DNA of 64,000 nucleotides from Hyparrhenia diplandra. Taxonomy: Eukaryota; Streptophyta; Magnoliopsida; Poales; Poaceae. The notes below the pieces were generated by a model that was not told where the DNA came from, made no database searches, and saw nothing but the letters and a program-made list of their open reading frames with translations. Of the stretch, positions 44,756 through 56,287 are shown piece by piece. Position 1 is the stretch's first letter; each line of letters starts with the position of its first letter. A program made the position numbers and the translations under genes. The stretch spans positions 80,864 to 144,863 of the forward strand of contig JADLZK010013197.1 in NCBI GenBank assembly GCA_015847255.1, in the 5' to 3' direction.

Positions 44756-45388
44756 CATGGGAGGAGCTCTATTGAAGTTAGTGGGTGCTGCTGTACCTAC
44801 ATTTTTTTTTGAAAAAACCAGTGATAAGACCCATATTTCCATCATATATGCACCCATAAAGGCAAATCCATCCCCCTCAATTTTGAGAGCCAGGTAGCTT
44901 GCCTATGGATTGCCTTTGTCGCCATCCACCCAAACCCTTGGTAGGCGCCATGGCCGTCGCCCACGGCCTCACCTCGCACCATGGAGGCCGCTTCCTCCTT
45001 GGACATCTCCTTCCTCATGCTCTGTCATCCCCGCTCTTGGGCACCCCTCATGCAAAGCCGACATCGCTCTACCACCTTTGATCCCCTCCTCAGCTCGTCT
45101 TCTTCCTCATGCTTCCAAGCTTGACTGCATTACACTCCCCCACCACCCACCCAACATACCACCTATACACACCTAAAAGCACCCCAAAATTGTTCCTACT
45201 TCTATTTAGTATCATGAATGTCAGTATAACTTAGGATAAAACTAAAATATCCTACTCCTTCGCTTTGAAACAAATGTGATTCTACGTTTTTAAGGTTTGA
45301 TCAAGTTTATAGATAATAGTACCATCACTTTTTTCTATGAAAATATATTCTCTAATAGTATGACCATCTATCATAAACCTGATTACGT
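44756..45388. other. Intergenic, no supported gene
   Basis: Includes a C-rich stretch at 44895-45150 with short frames in two phases and no recognised motif. Otherwise AT-rich. Confidence 0.45.
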
Positions 45389-45488
45389 CTCTGCCAACAA
45401 AAACAAAACTCTGCCAACAAAAACAAAACTCTGCCAACAAAAACAAAACTCTGCCAACAAAAACAAAACTCTGCCAACAAAAACAAAA
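45389..45488. repeat. Minisatellite, five perfect 20-bp units
   Basis: Five head-to-tail copies of CTCTGCCAACAAAAACAAAA. No spacers, no coding meaning; a simple slippage-prone array. Confidence 0.97.
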
Positions 45489-46469
45489 CCCCTAACAAAT
45501 ACCTTTGCCTTGTGCATGTTTTCAACCTTTTTTCATCTTCTCTAGGCGTGAGCTTGCTCCATTTGGATTAGTCGCCCTTCACTCGTCTTGCTCATCATCT
45601 TGGTGTGAACCACATTTTGATTAGTCACCCTTCACCCTTCACATTTTTTCTAGTACCACATTTTTTTTTTTTGTGTGTGTGACTATTTCTAGAACCAAAC
45701 ACAAGGCTTTCAACGGGAAATATGCTGCAAGGGCCAGGGAGGTGGGCATTAGTGCAGGGAGCCTGCAGAGGCAGCTCGTGGTGCCAGGATGCAGGTCGCG
45801 ACGCTGGGTGACCATGCGGCGAGGCGGGAGGCAAGGAGAGATCTGAGCATGGGGGATGAGAGAGAGACGGAGGTACCGGTGGTATGGTGCATTATCTTCA
45901 TCATCAATAATCTTAAAAATGATATTGGGCCAACCCACTGTTTTCTTATCAAGGAAGTTCCGAAGCTGCATTCGGGAGCTATTGAAAATGCTCTTATGCA
46001 ATACTAAAGGTCTGTTTGGAAATACTCCACGGACTCAGCTTCACAAAATCCAACATAGAGCAGGTATCTTTTTTATTTCCTTGGTAGCAACTAGCAAGTC
46101 GTTGTGGAGCTGAACCTGTTTAGATGAGAACCGTGAAACAGAGCAATCCCAAACACATCCTAAACTAACTGCATGGATCAAATATTGGCACATGTCAAAA
46201 TAGATGCCTTTGTAATTAGGATACTTTGGTCCACCGTTGAAGCAAACCTTATTGTTCTTGTTTATACAACACTCAGCCACATTCACAAGGAAACAGTCAG
46301 GCTGACAACAGATCAATTTTGAATGGCGTGACTTCTTGATCACGCACAATCACCTAAATGTTTTCCACTATTCCTAAATAGCTGCCAAAGAAAACTAGGG
46401 GAAACAAGTCAAGAAGGAAAAGAAACCCTGTAACTTCTAAGAGGACAACATCAGGGCTCAGTGTCATTT
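45489..46469. other. Intergenic and bZIP 3' flank, with a MITE-like stretch at 46006-46160
   Basis: 46006-46160 has facing ends AAGGTCTGTTTGGAA and TCCCAAACACATCCT, a typical hAT/PIF-type MITE look (low confidence). The part nearest 46469 is probably the 3'UTR of the bZIP gene on the minus strand. Nothing else is supported. Confidence 0.4.
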
Positions 46470-48937
46470 CTACCATTCCATGGAGTTGGTTCTTCTAAGA
46501 TCTTGTGATGGTTTTTTCCTGATGACTGGAACTACCTTTTCAAATAGCTGCACAAACAGGTTAACTTCTTTAATGAATGACAAAAGAACAGCAACTGTTG
46601 CATGTTTGAATTTGCAGAGTACTCAACTAACCATGGGAATAGATTTGAGAAAATCATAATAGTGCAGATATGGAGAAAATCACCATGTCTAATCAGTGCT
46701 GAACCTTTAATTGCTATACTGGAATAATTGGAAACTATTTTTCATTATTATGTATATGAACTGTTGTAGAAAAAAACCTCCATAAGATGATAACATACAC
46801 TATTATTATGATTCTTCAGGTTGAGAAGCAGTATAATGCTGTGAGATAAGTATCACTAACAGATTAAGCCAGTGGCAGAACTTATTAATATAGCATCAGA
46901 TGAAAAGGTGTAACTAGTAGGCATACACTCTTCAGAATTCAGATTACAATCAATGATGAAAATAAACAATTCCTTCTAGGCATTACAGGCAAATGTGCTA
47001 ATTAAATTTCTCCCCTAAAAAGGAGCTAATTCCCTTTTTGGGGGAATTTTTTACAGCAAATTTTGCTACAGGGCATGAAAATTGAAAAGTGATGCCAAAA
47101 AGTTGTTTATCATTGAAATCATATAAGCATAATACGAGTTCAGCTTCATAAACACATGTTAATTTGACTGCCAAAAGCATAACATGATTTCAAGCAATTA
47201 TATTGATAACAAAGCTTACCTCCTTGAGTCTCTTTTGGCGTCGGTCCTCCTGGAAAAAATAATGGTAAAATAAGATCAATTAAAGGGTAGACCTTATAAC
47301 CAAAAGTGCAAGACATCAACATATAGATAACAAGTGTTTGACATGTCTCTAAATATATTTCCCCTATTTTGTATTCTGTTAATCTAATTCATTTAACAAC
47401 AGACTTCTGCACAAAACCTCTATAAGTTCCATACAAGTAACAAAATAACCTAGACTAGGATAAACAAGGATATCAGATTCCATGACAATGTAAAAGGAGA
47501 TCAATTTTGAGACAGAGTGAAATACACTATGGGTCCACAAACTTTTTTTTTTTTTTCATATTCTCATTTAGGTACATAGTCTCAAAGTGATCATTGAGAT
47601 CCTTCAGTTTTCAAGTGGCTTGTACAAACTGTGAATTCTGGTCCATGATTGAACCTAGAGTGAACTTAGAATGAACTACTTTAGAAGTTAAAAGGATCGA
47701 GATGATCACTTTGAGAGTTCATAGACTGAGATGAGAATACAGAAAAAATTTGAAGACCCACTGTGCATTCCACTCTCATTATGAATAAAGCATCTGGATG
47801 CAATGGTGAACGGTTCACTGATGTTAAGATACATCACACTTTTTCAAATAAAAAAAAGGGGGCTGGGGGATTTATTTCGTAATAAATCTGGTCCCCATTA
47901 ACTATGAGGTGCTCATGTGTGGTACTTTATCTTTGTCATTTGACTCATTTACTCCCGGCCCCAACTGCACAGTGATCCGTGGAATCACCAGCAGGGCAGT
48001 TACACAGTGATTGTACTATGAAATCTTCTGGAAGAGTAAAGCAACGGGAACAAAGATGTGGCCCGGGGGCATGCTTGAAAGGTGGTTACCCGACACGTCA
48101 CAACACCATTTCCAGAGTGCAGAACCAAGAAAATGCATACTACTGTACCTGCTCCCTTAACAGTTCTGCTTGCTCCTCCTCGAGCTGCATAACCTGCGAT
48201 TCCAGCTCCGCGACATAGGCCTACACAACCGAAAGCATCAGAATCAGAAGTCTGCACAGAGAAGAGCTCAAAATCACGCAAGAATGGGGTATATTAACCC
48301 CGTCTTACTACCTGTTTCCTGTCCCTGGACCTGGCCGCGGACTCGCGGTTCTTGATCATGCGCTTCTGCCGCTGCATCACGGCGCGGTCCGCGGGATCCA
48401 GAAGCGCCCGCTTCCTGCCGCTTCCCCTCCCGCCGCCGCCGCCGCCGCCTGCTGCCCCCGCCACGGCATCTCCTCCGTCAGCGTCAGGGAACCCCAGCGC
48501 CATATTCCCCTCCATGAGCGCGGCGGACCTGGGTCCGCCGCAGGAATCCCTGGCGAGGAAATCCTCCAGGGTCATCTCCGCGGCGGCGCCGGCGGTGCCG
48601 GGGCAGGCGGCGGCGGGGGGGGGGGAGGAGGACGGGAGCAGAGAGGCCTCCGCCGGCGAAGATCTCCTTCCACACCTCCTCCGACGTCCGCCGGGCCGCC
48701 TCCGTCGGGGCCACCGCCGGCGCCGTCGTTGTCGTCGTCGGGGAGGGCTCCACCGGTCCTCCACCGACGGAGGCGGCGTTGACGGCGTCGGGACCGTAGA
48801 TGTTGCGGATGATGTCGTCCATGTTCATGGATCCGACGCCGCTACTGCTCCTGAATCGCGCGAGGTCCGAGGACGCCGACCCGGCCCCGGCGTGCTGCGG
48901 CGGGGGACGACGACGTCATCACCCGCGACGACGCCAT
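46470..48937 (-). CDS. Group A bZIP transcription factor, GBF4/ABI5-like (four exons, two frame breaks)
   Basis: Binds ACGT-core (G-box/ABRE) DNA as a dimer in the nucleus; group A members mediate abscisic acid and stress responses. Exons: 48312-48937, 48149-48220, 47220-47249 and 46470-46547, all phase 0. The bZIP basic region MQRQKRMIKNRESAARSRDR has the N-x7-R signature. The Leu zipper continues across exons 2-4 (AYVAELESQVMQLEEEQAEL, EDRRQKRLKE, LFEKV). Group A motifs are present: SMNMDDIIRNIYGPD, SEEVWKEIFAGG, MTLEDFLARDS, and the C-terminal LRRTNSMEW corresponding to the kinase/14-3-3 C4 motif. Exon 1 contains one extra C in each of two C runs (48902-48906 and 48615-48625); removing both gives exactly 208 codons and a 267-residue protein. 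Either sequence errors or a recent pseudogene. Confidence 0.9.
47510..47778. mobile_element. MITE with long (about 100 bp) terminal inverted repeats in a bZIP intron
   Basis: The left arm starts GACAGAGTGAAATACACTAT and contains ATTCTCATTTAGGTACATAG and TCAAAGTGATCA. The right arm, reverse-complemented, reads GAGAGTGGAATGCACAGTGG, ATTCTCATCTCAGTCTATG and TCAAAGTGATCA. The whole element can fold into a long hairpin. It lies in intron 2 of the bZIP gene (47250-48148) and is non-coding. Confidence 0.8.
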
Positions 48938-49338
48938 GCGCCGGCGGGGTCGCGGCCCGACCGGGGGGGAGGGAGGGACGGCGAAAAGTGAGGAGGAGGA
49001 GGAGGAAAAAAAAACTGAGACAATCCGGCAGGCAGCAAGGAGGAGAGGAGGGTCGGGTCGGCTCTCGCTTTCCGCCCTTCTCAGAGCGAGCGTATTGCGT
49101 GCTGCGCTGTTTTATCGTCTTGCGGCTTGCGTTGTCCTGTCCCGGGGGGGGGGGAGGAGAGGAGGAGGAGGAGGGAGGGAGGGGCGGGCAGGGCAGCCGG
49201 GAAAAACTGTGACGAGAGCGCGGTCAGCGTCCGGCTCCGGCGGCTGGAGGGGTGGGCGAGAGTGAGACGAGGGGAACCGAGCGAGCGAGCGAGTGCGAGT
49301 GCGACTGAGAGCCTGCCTGTACCGGGTTCGGATCGGTG
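48938..49338 (-). promoter_or_regulatory. Proximal promoter and 5'UTR of the bZIP gene
   Basis: GC-rich with GGA/TCC repeats (48988-49010, 49155-49185) and a G10 run at 49144-49153. Only about 400 bases of original promoter remain before the LTR retrotransposon. The original sequence resumes at 55937. No clear TATA box was found. Confidence 0.5.
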
Positions 49339-49343
49339 CATTG

Positions 49344-49611
49344 TGTTGTAAAAACACACGTTCTGTCTTAAAAAAAAAGGAGAAGGATAAATCCTAATCC
49401 TTTGTTTGTATGTGACGCTCTTATCAAAAATTTTTAGCCGCGACAGGACTATATATACGTGGGAGGCTATATGTTGTAATAACCAAGATTCGGATGAATA
49501 AAGAATAGTCTCCCTACACCTTGTGTCTATGTGTTCTACTTTCATCCTACTATGTGATCGTGAGAGACGGAGAGGGAAGGTCCTAACCGGCCGATGATAA
49601 GTTTTACAACA
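49344..49611 (+). repeat. 5' LTR
   Basis: 268 bases, TG...CA. TATA-like ACTATATATACGTGGG at about 49448 marks the U3 promoter, and AATAAAG near 49499 is a possible polyadenylation signal. It aligns with the 3' LTR throughout, with visible substitutions and short indels. Confidence 0.9.
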
Positions 49612-52600
49612 CGTTATCAAAGACGACAAGCTCTTCGTCGACACCGTCATTGAAGCCGCCGCCGATTTTCGGCACTTTCGCTCGTGCCGGCGTCATGCTG
49701 TGACTACTTCGACGACGTCGACATCCCCGACATTGTTAGCGGAACGGATCTCGCTACCTCGCGCGCTACTAATCGCAGCGCATCGACTCATCGTCACGCC
49801 GGGCAGTCCCCACGGCCTAGCCGAACTGTCCTATGCGACAACCTTCGCTTCTTCCCGAATTCAAGAACCGAAGGTATGAAAAATATCTTGAGTATTGCTT
49901 GCGCCCGCCATCGAGCTGGTCTATATACTTAATTTATGCATGTTGAATAGTCTTTGGAAGTACGTATACTGAACACATACATGCATATGTAGATGAACAA
50001 GTACATCATTCACCGGATTTGCATATACTAGGGTTGATTAAAAAAGGGGCCTGAACGCCATGGAGTTTACGGCTCCACCTGACTAGTAGATGTGGCGATC
50101 ATTGAACAAGCAGTACATGCAGTACAGATGTATGATTTGATTCGAAACAGTAGATTGGTGTACGCCCCGGTAGTGAAATCAGATTTTTTTTTTTCAATCT
50201 ACTTGTGTCGACCTTGATCACCGATTCGTTTTTGTGTTGCATAATTGCATTACATGCGCCCACGAGATCGTATAAGCTTATTTGGCTAGTAGAGTTTCAT
50301 CTACAAGAGCAAAGCCAAGAAGGCGACGACATGATCTTTGCATCACCCGGCATAGCGACCATGGCATAGAGATCGATGCACATATATGTACTCGATCTTG
50401 TTGATCGTCCATCTAGCGATTGATCTCGAATTTTCAACATGCAAATCAACATGGTCGCCGCCGCCGCACGCAACACTCCTCGGCCAAGACGCCGAGGCCG
50501 CCAAATCCCATCTACACACGGACTTACGCCGCCGTCTCAGAAGCCGTCACCCTAGCGGCGCGCTAGCATGCCGTTGCGCACCACCGCTTCTAGTGAACCC
50601 GAGTTCTTTGCCGCCGCAACCCCGAAGCTTCTCGCAGCGAACGCGTGGCCCATATAAATACGTAGCTCCTGCTACATGGCCTCGTAGTCAAAATTCACAC
50701 CCGCACGGCCGACTCGAAGTCACCGCGGCCTGCGCGCCGCCGATACCTCCCCGCATAATCGTATACCGCCACAAGCGCTTGGCCTCGGCCCGCACGCCGC
50801 CCCTCCAGAATCCGCACCATACTCCATACACGCTATTGGTGGAGTTTATGATTGTTGTAGGATTCAAATTCAATGTCCTCACGTGATGGAGCCAAGTAGG
50901 CTATCACGGGCCTTGTTGAGAAAAAAAATGAAAAATAGCAAAAGGCTTAATTAAGAAGAAGAATTGGGCTAGGGGAAAAAGAAAGTCCGTATTTGAAATT
51001 TTACAGTGGGCCCTTGATAGAATCCTGTAGATTATTATATATATATATATATTCGTGAAGAATATGTACTGTATATATTTTTTTAAAAAATTATATATGC
51101 AGTACTCTATTTATGTTCATCATGTGTTTACGCTATTTGATTTAAATGCACTAATCATGGAGTAAAAGAACAAAATTTTGAATGCTTATGATAAACACAT
51201 GGTGCAAGCTTTCTCTCTAAATCCTGCAGACCTTAGACTTATCACCATTGAGAGGCTTATTTTTGCTTTTTCCTAGCATATGTTTTTTTGGGATGAATGA
51301 ATGCTTGGTATAAATTCTGAAAATTTACATATACCATAATCCTGAAAAATGCTAGGATGCTTCTAAGAATATTTTGAGTAACCATCCACTATCTTTTTGC
51401 ACCTTGCTACTCGTTTACATATAGTAAACTTATATGCACATGATCCAAGGTATGTTAATATGTATGCCTTAAAAGAATAAGCGATATCCTAAAAAATTAC
51501 TCCGAAAGTAAAAGTATTTGTTACGGTCATTATTAAATCCATGTAGGATATTTTGCTACCATTGAAGTGTAGTAAACTCAAGTATAAATATTTCTTAATT
51601 ACTCTCTGAAATGAGTATATGGCCGATAGAAGTAACAAATACATTGTGGGACTCCTTTGCATGAGTAAAATTCCAATATTATGATTACTGAGAATATCAT
51701 ATTGCATTGAAAGTCAAATTTTCAAGCTTGTATGCTTAACTTTGCTCTATAAACAATAGCTCGAAGCTTTGTAAATGTCTAGAAGACAAGATGGTAAATA
51801 AGATTTTATCAAACTATATTCTTGAAGAAGTGTCTCTTGTGTATAAGAATATCAAAGAGCAATGTAATACTTGAAGTATTTGAATTTACCATCGAAACTA
51901 CTCATGAAAATTGAGTTAGAATTTTTAGACAGACTTTATAAACAAGGATATTAAGTTGCAATAATTTTGAATATGTGGCTTGCATATGTTACACTTCGCT
52001 TGAAGGCGTGTGACTACATATCATAACTTGTTGAATATAAAGCATGAAGCTACCGCTTGTCAAGTATAGAAGTTAAGACATGCGAGAATGTATTTAAATC
52101 ATGTGCTTATTATCTTTGAAGTTTATATCCCGAAGTATTGATAGTAGTGGTGGTGGTTCATTAAGTTTTAATTCTTATTGAATTAAGTGGTTAATGGTTA
52201 TTTTGTTAGCTTGAAGACTAATATGAAATATTTAATATTCTTAGTTGCAATTCTTGTTATTACTTGAAGTAAAATGTGTGAACTTCTCATGGAATAAATT
52301 AGTTTTATATGTTTCTCATATAAAGAATTGCCAATTGCCTATCAAAATTTTTTTGCATTAATTTATCCATAAAGAAGCCTCAATTGACCATGAAGGTTAT
52401 AGTTCTTTGTGCATCACTACCATGTAGGTAGATGGGAAACTGAATTTTCTAAAAGCACATGGACAATTGGACTAAACGGCATATTAATTGATCTTGGAAA
52501 GATCGATTTAGCTAAATCCTAAGTATTTAATATTTTAGTCCATGAACTAAAAGTTGTATCCTACCCTAAGTCTATTGTTGTACACTGAATAGTACATTGG

Positions 52601-55600
52601 ATATGTGAATTTCATGCCATAATCAATGAATACTAGAAGTATGATTGGATTCTATGAAGCATTAAAAGTGACTATTCATAGATAATGCACGAAGTAAATC
52701 GCTACTTGAAGTAATTATGGCATGAAAAGGGGAGGAATTTTGGGTAAAGGCATAAGAAGATGTGGATAATATATAGGCATAGCCGCCCTAAGTCGATCTT
52801 TAAGTGCATGTATCGAGACTTAAAGTTTCGCCCGCGTCCCTTCCGTAGCCGAGTTAACTTTTCTCTTGCACTAATTGCATGTAAGCTCGTAGCTCAGTAT
52901 TTTGTTGTTATCTATTATGTTAGACTGAATACTAACATTCCACATTACACACGCATGTGTATCTCATTGAGCTGCAACTATCTTCACTCTTGCATGAATA
53001 TTAGCATAGCATCTATAGTTGTAGCTAGTAGCTATATCTTTACGCTTCCCTCATAATCAAAATGGCTAGCAAGCATGCTACGTCTATATGGTTCTCGTTG
53101 AACTAAGGAATGATTTGCTTTCAATGTATTGTATGCATAAGCAATAGATTGGTCTAGGGCCGAGCAGCCTAAGATCGTGGGGAGTGAATTTATGAAATTT
53201 TGCTCAATGGAGACTAACCCATTTGATGGGATGAATAGTTGTGAAACCGAGATATTGGATAACACAATTATGATGATTTGGGATTTATTATGAAGAAAAG
53301 GCATCAAGGAATTTTTGCATTAATGGCAATTAGAAAATTCTAGAAGAAATTCCATGTGAACTTGTATGTTGTGTATCTATATTTTTCGTAGTATATGGTC
53401 CATATTTTTAATTGTATGAGTACTTGGATCAATTTATTAGGCTAAATAGTAAAGAAGCTAGAGAATGAAATAGTTTTTCTAAACTATGTTTTGTGCATAC
53501 CGGGGGAGAACATCCTCGAGTTCATAGGAATGATGAACATTCTTAAGTGCACTTTAAGTACTAGCTCACTGCATAATGAATAATAACCCCCATGTTTAAA
53601 TATGTGCGTGAATATTTCCCATAAAACCAAATCATAGCATACATAAATGGGCCTCCACTTGTAGTTGGAGATATATGAATTTGAATTGTTTTAAGCCCAT
53701 GATAGGGGATATCTATTGAAGTATGCTATTAAAGATCTAATATTGGCATTAGGGGGAGAGAAAGCCTATTTTGAATGCCAAATATTATTTCCAGAGAAGA
53801 AAAATGATCTAAAAAAATTTTCTTGAAGCTTGAAGCAGGAATACTATCACGCACTAAGTCAACTAATAGTTTGACTAATGCTCTTGTGAAAGCATGAAGC
53901 GGAGCATATGCCAGATATTTTTATAAATGAGAGGAGTAACTTGAAGTTATAACCCAGAAGTTTTGTTTACGAATAGTAAACTAAATATTGCATACTATCA
54001 AGCTAAAATCTACGGGGACGCCTGTGGGTTCTAGTTTTGTGTATACTTGTTGAATAGAAATAAAATGAAACTCCTCCATTCTCATGAAGAGAACACCTCA
54101 TGAAGAAGGTTGAGCACCTCATGAAGAGGATCATCATGAAGATAAAATCCAACATACTAAGCGCGCGCATCATTAGTGTTGGATATGTAGAACAATATAC
54201 CATCTCTTGTTTGGGAAATGACAGAGATAAAATATTCTCACATTGTGAGAGTATTGGGAGAAGAGAAAATAGTTGTCGACAAAACTACCTCTTTAATTGC
54301 GAATGTTTCTCTTGTGAGAACCCGGATCCAGGAAAATAAAGTCCATGGCAAAATCGCTTGTAGCGATTATATCGGGTCAATGAAGAAAGCAATTGAGGTT
54401 GAATCTCCTATTAAGAAGAAATGAATGTTCTCGCTATATCTCTCGCAAATGAAACAAATGAATATTGAATATATGCGGTTAATAAGTGGATTATGAAAAT
54501 CCATATAGTTCCCGAAGAATATAAATCGCAACTTGTAGAAATCTCATACTAAGTATTGAAGTCTAAGGTACATATATTCCTGAATGAATATTCAAGTCTC
54601 AATAAGAGCATGTCCTAGAAGGATTACAATCATTGAATGATTTTATAGTGAATAACTCAATGTTATTGTGTATATCACTCATCTCTCATGCAGTAGAGAA
54701 TATATCTCATAGAAGAGAATTAATAATTCACTAAGAATAAAAGTATATTCTTGAAGGAATTAATCCATGAAGGATTTACCAGTCAATTCTTGAATGAACA
54801 CCATGCATCCCTGAAGTGAATATAGACCCGAGAGAGAAAGAATGAGGAATTCTAAACAGCATGAAGGTGTCATACAAACACTCAGAATGTGTAATGCTAG
54901 CAATGAATCTATGATCCTCTAAATGCAATAGAAAGAATAATGGTGACTTTAGTATTTAAATTATCCCCTAAATGCCAAAATGCAAGACTGGATTTATTAT
55001 TGAGTGGTATTATAAAAATCTTGAAGATTTGTAGAATATACCATTTCAAAATCCACTAAGGAAGAACTATAAAGTATTCAAGCTTGTATAAGTTTGATAC
55101 ACTATCTAGAAGATGTTGAATATGAACTTATTTTCCCCGTAATCCTCTGAAAGGATTTATTATCTTGAAGGATAAAATTTATTTGTTTTGCACAACAAGT
55201 GGTTCTTTTTACATGAAGCATATTGCTCTTTGTTATACCCATATAATTCATGGAAGAATTATAAGCCATACTTTTGAGTCAAATTCAAATGATGGTTTTG
55301 TGAGGGGGAGCAATTTTATTGAATTTACCTCGAAGGTAATTGAAACCATTATTAGAATTATAAAGATCATATTTGCTAAAACATTATAGTTTATGCATAG
55401 ATTATGAAGATCAATTTCTATTCACGAAGAATAGAGTATCCTGAAGAATATATGACCAAGAAGGTTAAATGTTGTACTCTTTTCCCTATGTGAGTTTTTA
55501 CTAGAAAGTTTTCTCACACAAGGTTTTTAATGAGACAACATGTGCAATGCAATTAACGAATGTAATGTACTCTTTTCTCCAAGAACCGTTTTTCTCACTG

Positions 55601-55661
55601 GGTTTTCGGATGGAGTTTTTGATGAGGCATATGCATATCGTGATAATCGCCCAAGGGGGAG
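49612..55661 (+). pseudogene. Interior of the Copia-like element, no intact gag-pol
   Basis: About 6 kb, AT-rich from 50880 on, with stop codons in every frame. A GC-richer piece at 50440-50870 has a 166-codon plus frame without known motifs. I looked for the zinc knuckle, integrase HHCC, DDE and reverse transcriptase YVDD patterns and found none that I would defend. The coding region is either badly decayed or replaced. Confidence 0.6.
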
Positions 55662-55931
55662 TGTTGTAAAACACACGGACTCTATCCTAGAAGGAAAGGA
55701 GAAGGATGAATCCTAATCCTAGTCCGTTTGTATGTGGGCTCTTACCAAAACTCTTAGGCCTTGACAGGACTATACATACGTGGGAGCTCTATGTTGTAAT
55801 AACCAAGATTCAGATGAATAAAGAATAGTCTCCCTACACCTTGTGTCTATGTGTTCTACTTTCATCCTACTATGTGATCGTGAGAGACGGAGAGGGGAAG
55901 GTCCTAACCGCTGATGACAAGTTTTACAACA
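55662..55931 (+). repeat. 3' LTR
   Basis: 270 bases, preceded by the polypurine tract at about 55653-55661. Same ends and TATA-like region as the 5' LTR. Confidence 0.9.
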
Positions 55932-56287
55932 CATTGCATGCGCACCGCGGCCGTGGGCTGGCTTTTGCGGCTTTCTGCGTGTCCTCTGTACTTGACGGCC
56001 GTCGTGGCAAGTGTTCAGTGAACTGAACCTGTTCGTGGTCCTCTTCTATCTGATATATACTGACACGATCGGTGATGACTGATTGATTCCTCGTGTCTCC
56101 TCCACCGGTAGTAGCTCACATCTCACTTCTCAGGTTGTGGTTCAGATTGATTCCTGGGCGCCGTGCACTGTTTGGTTTGATTTCCAAGCAGAGCCAGTTA
56201 TCCCAACCTAGGCTGGCCTGGGTGAGTTGTCTACAACTAGCTAATATGTCATTGTTTGGTTGCATACTCATCTTAGCCTGGCTAGCT

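Larger units (their letters stand above)
49339..55936 (+). mobile_element. Copia-like LTR retrotransposon, 6.6 kb, decayed interior
   Basis: LTRs are 49344-49611 and 55662-55931, both starting TGTTGTAAAA and ending TTTTACAACA. The target duplication CATTG is at 49339-49343 and 55932-55936. A polypurine tract (AAGGGGGAG) sits just before the 3' LTR, showing plus orientation. The sequence after the 5' LTR (CGTTATCAAAGACGACAAG) is the likely primer site, of the GTTATCA type rather than canonical initiator Met. The superfamily is inferred from the 5-bp TSD, short LTRs and phrases such as CCGGGGGAGAACATCCTCGAG-like text near 53499; no clean gag-pol frame remains. Several LTR differences and indels indicate an older insertion. 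Confidence 0.88.

Noticed and set aside
45389..45488. CRISPR-like regular 20-bp repeats
   Set aside because: Units are head-to-tail without spacers, in a plant nuclear genome; a minisatellite.
48352..49212. 286-codon plus-strand frame opposite bZIP exon 1
   Set aside because: Antisense shadow of the GC-rich bZIP first exon.
50386..50886. 166-codon plus-strand frame inside the Copia-like element
   Set aside because: No gag, zinc knuckle or other motif; mixed composition and no continuation in frame.
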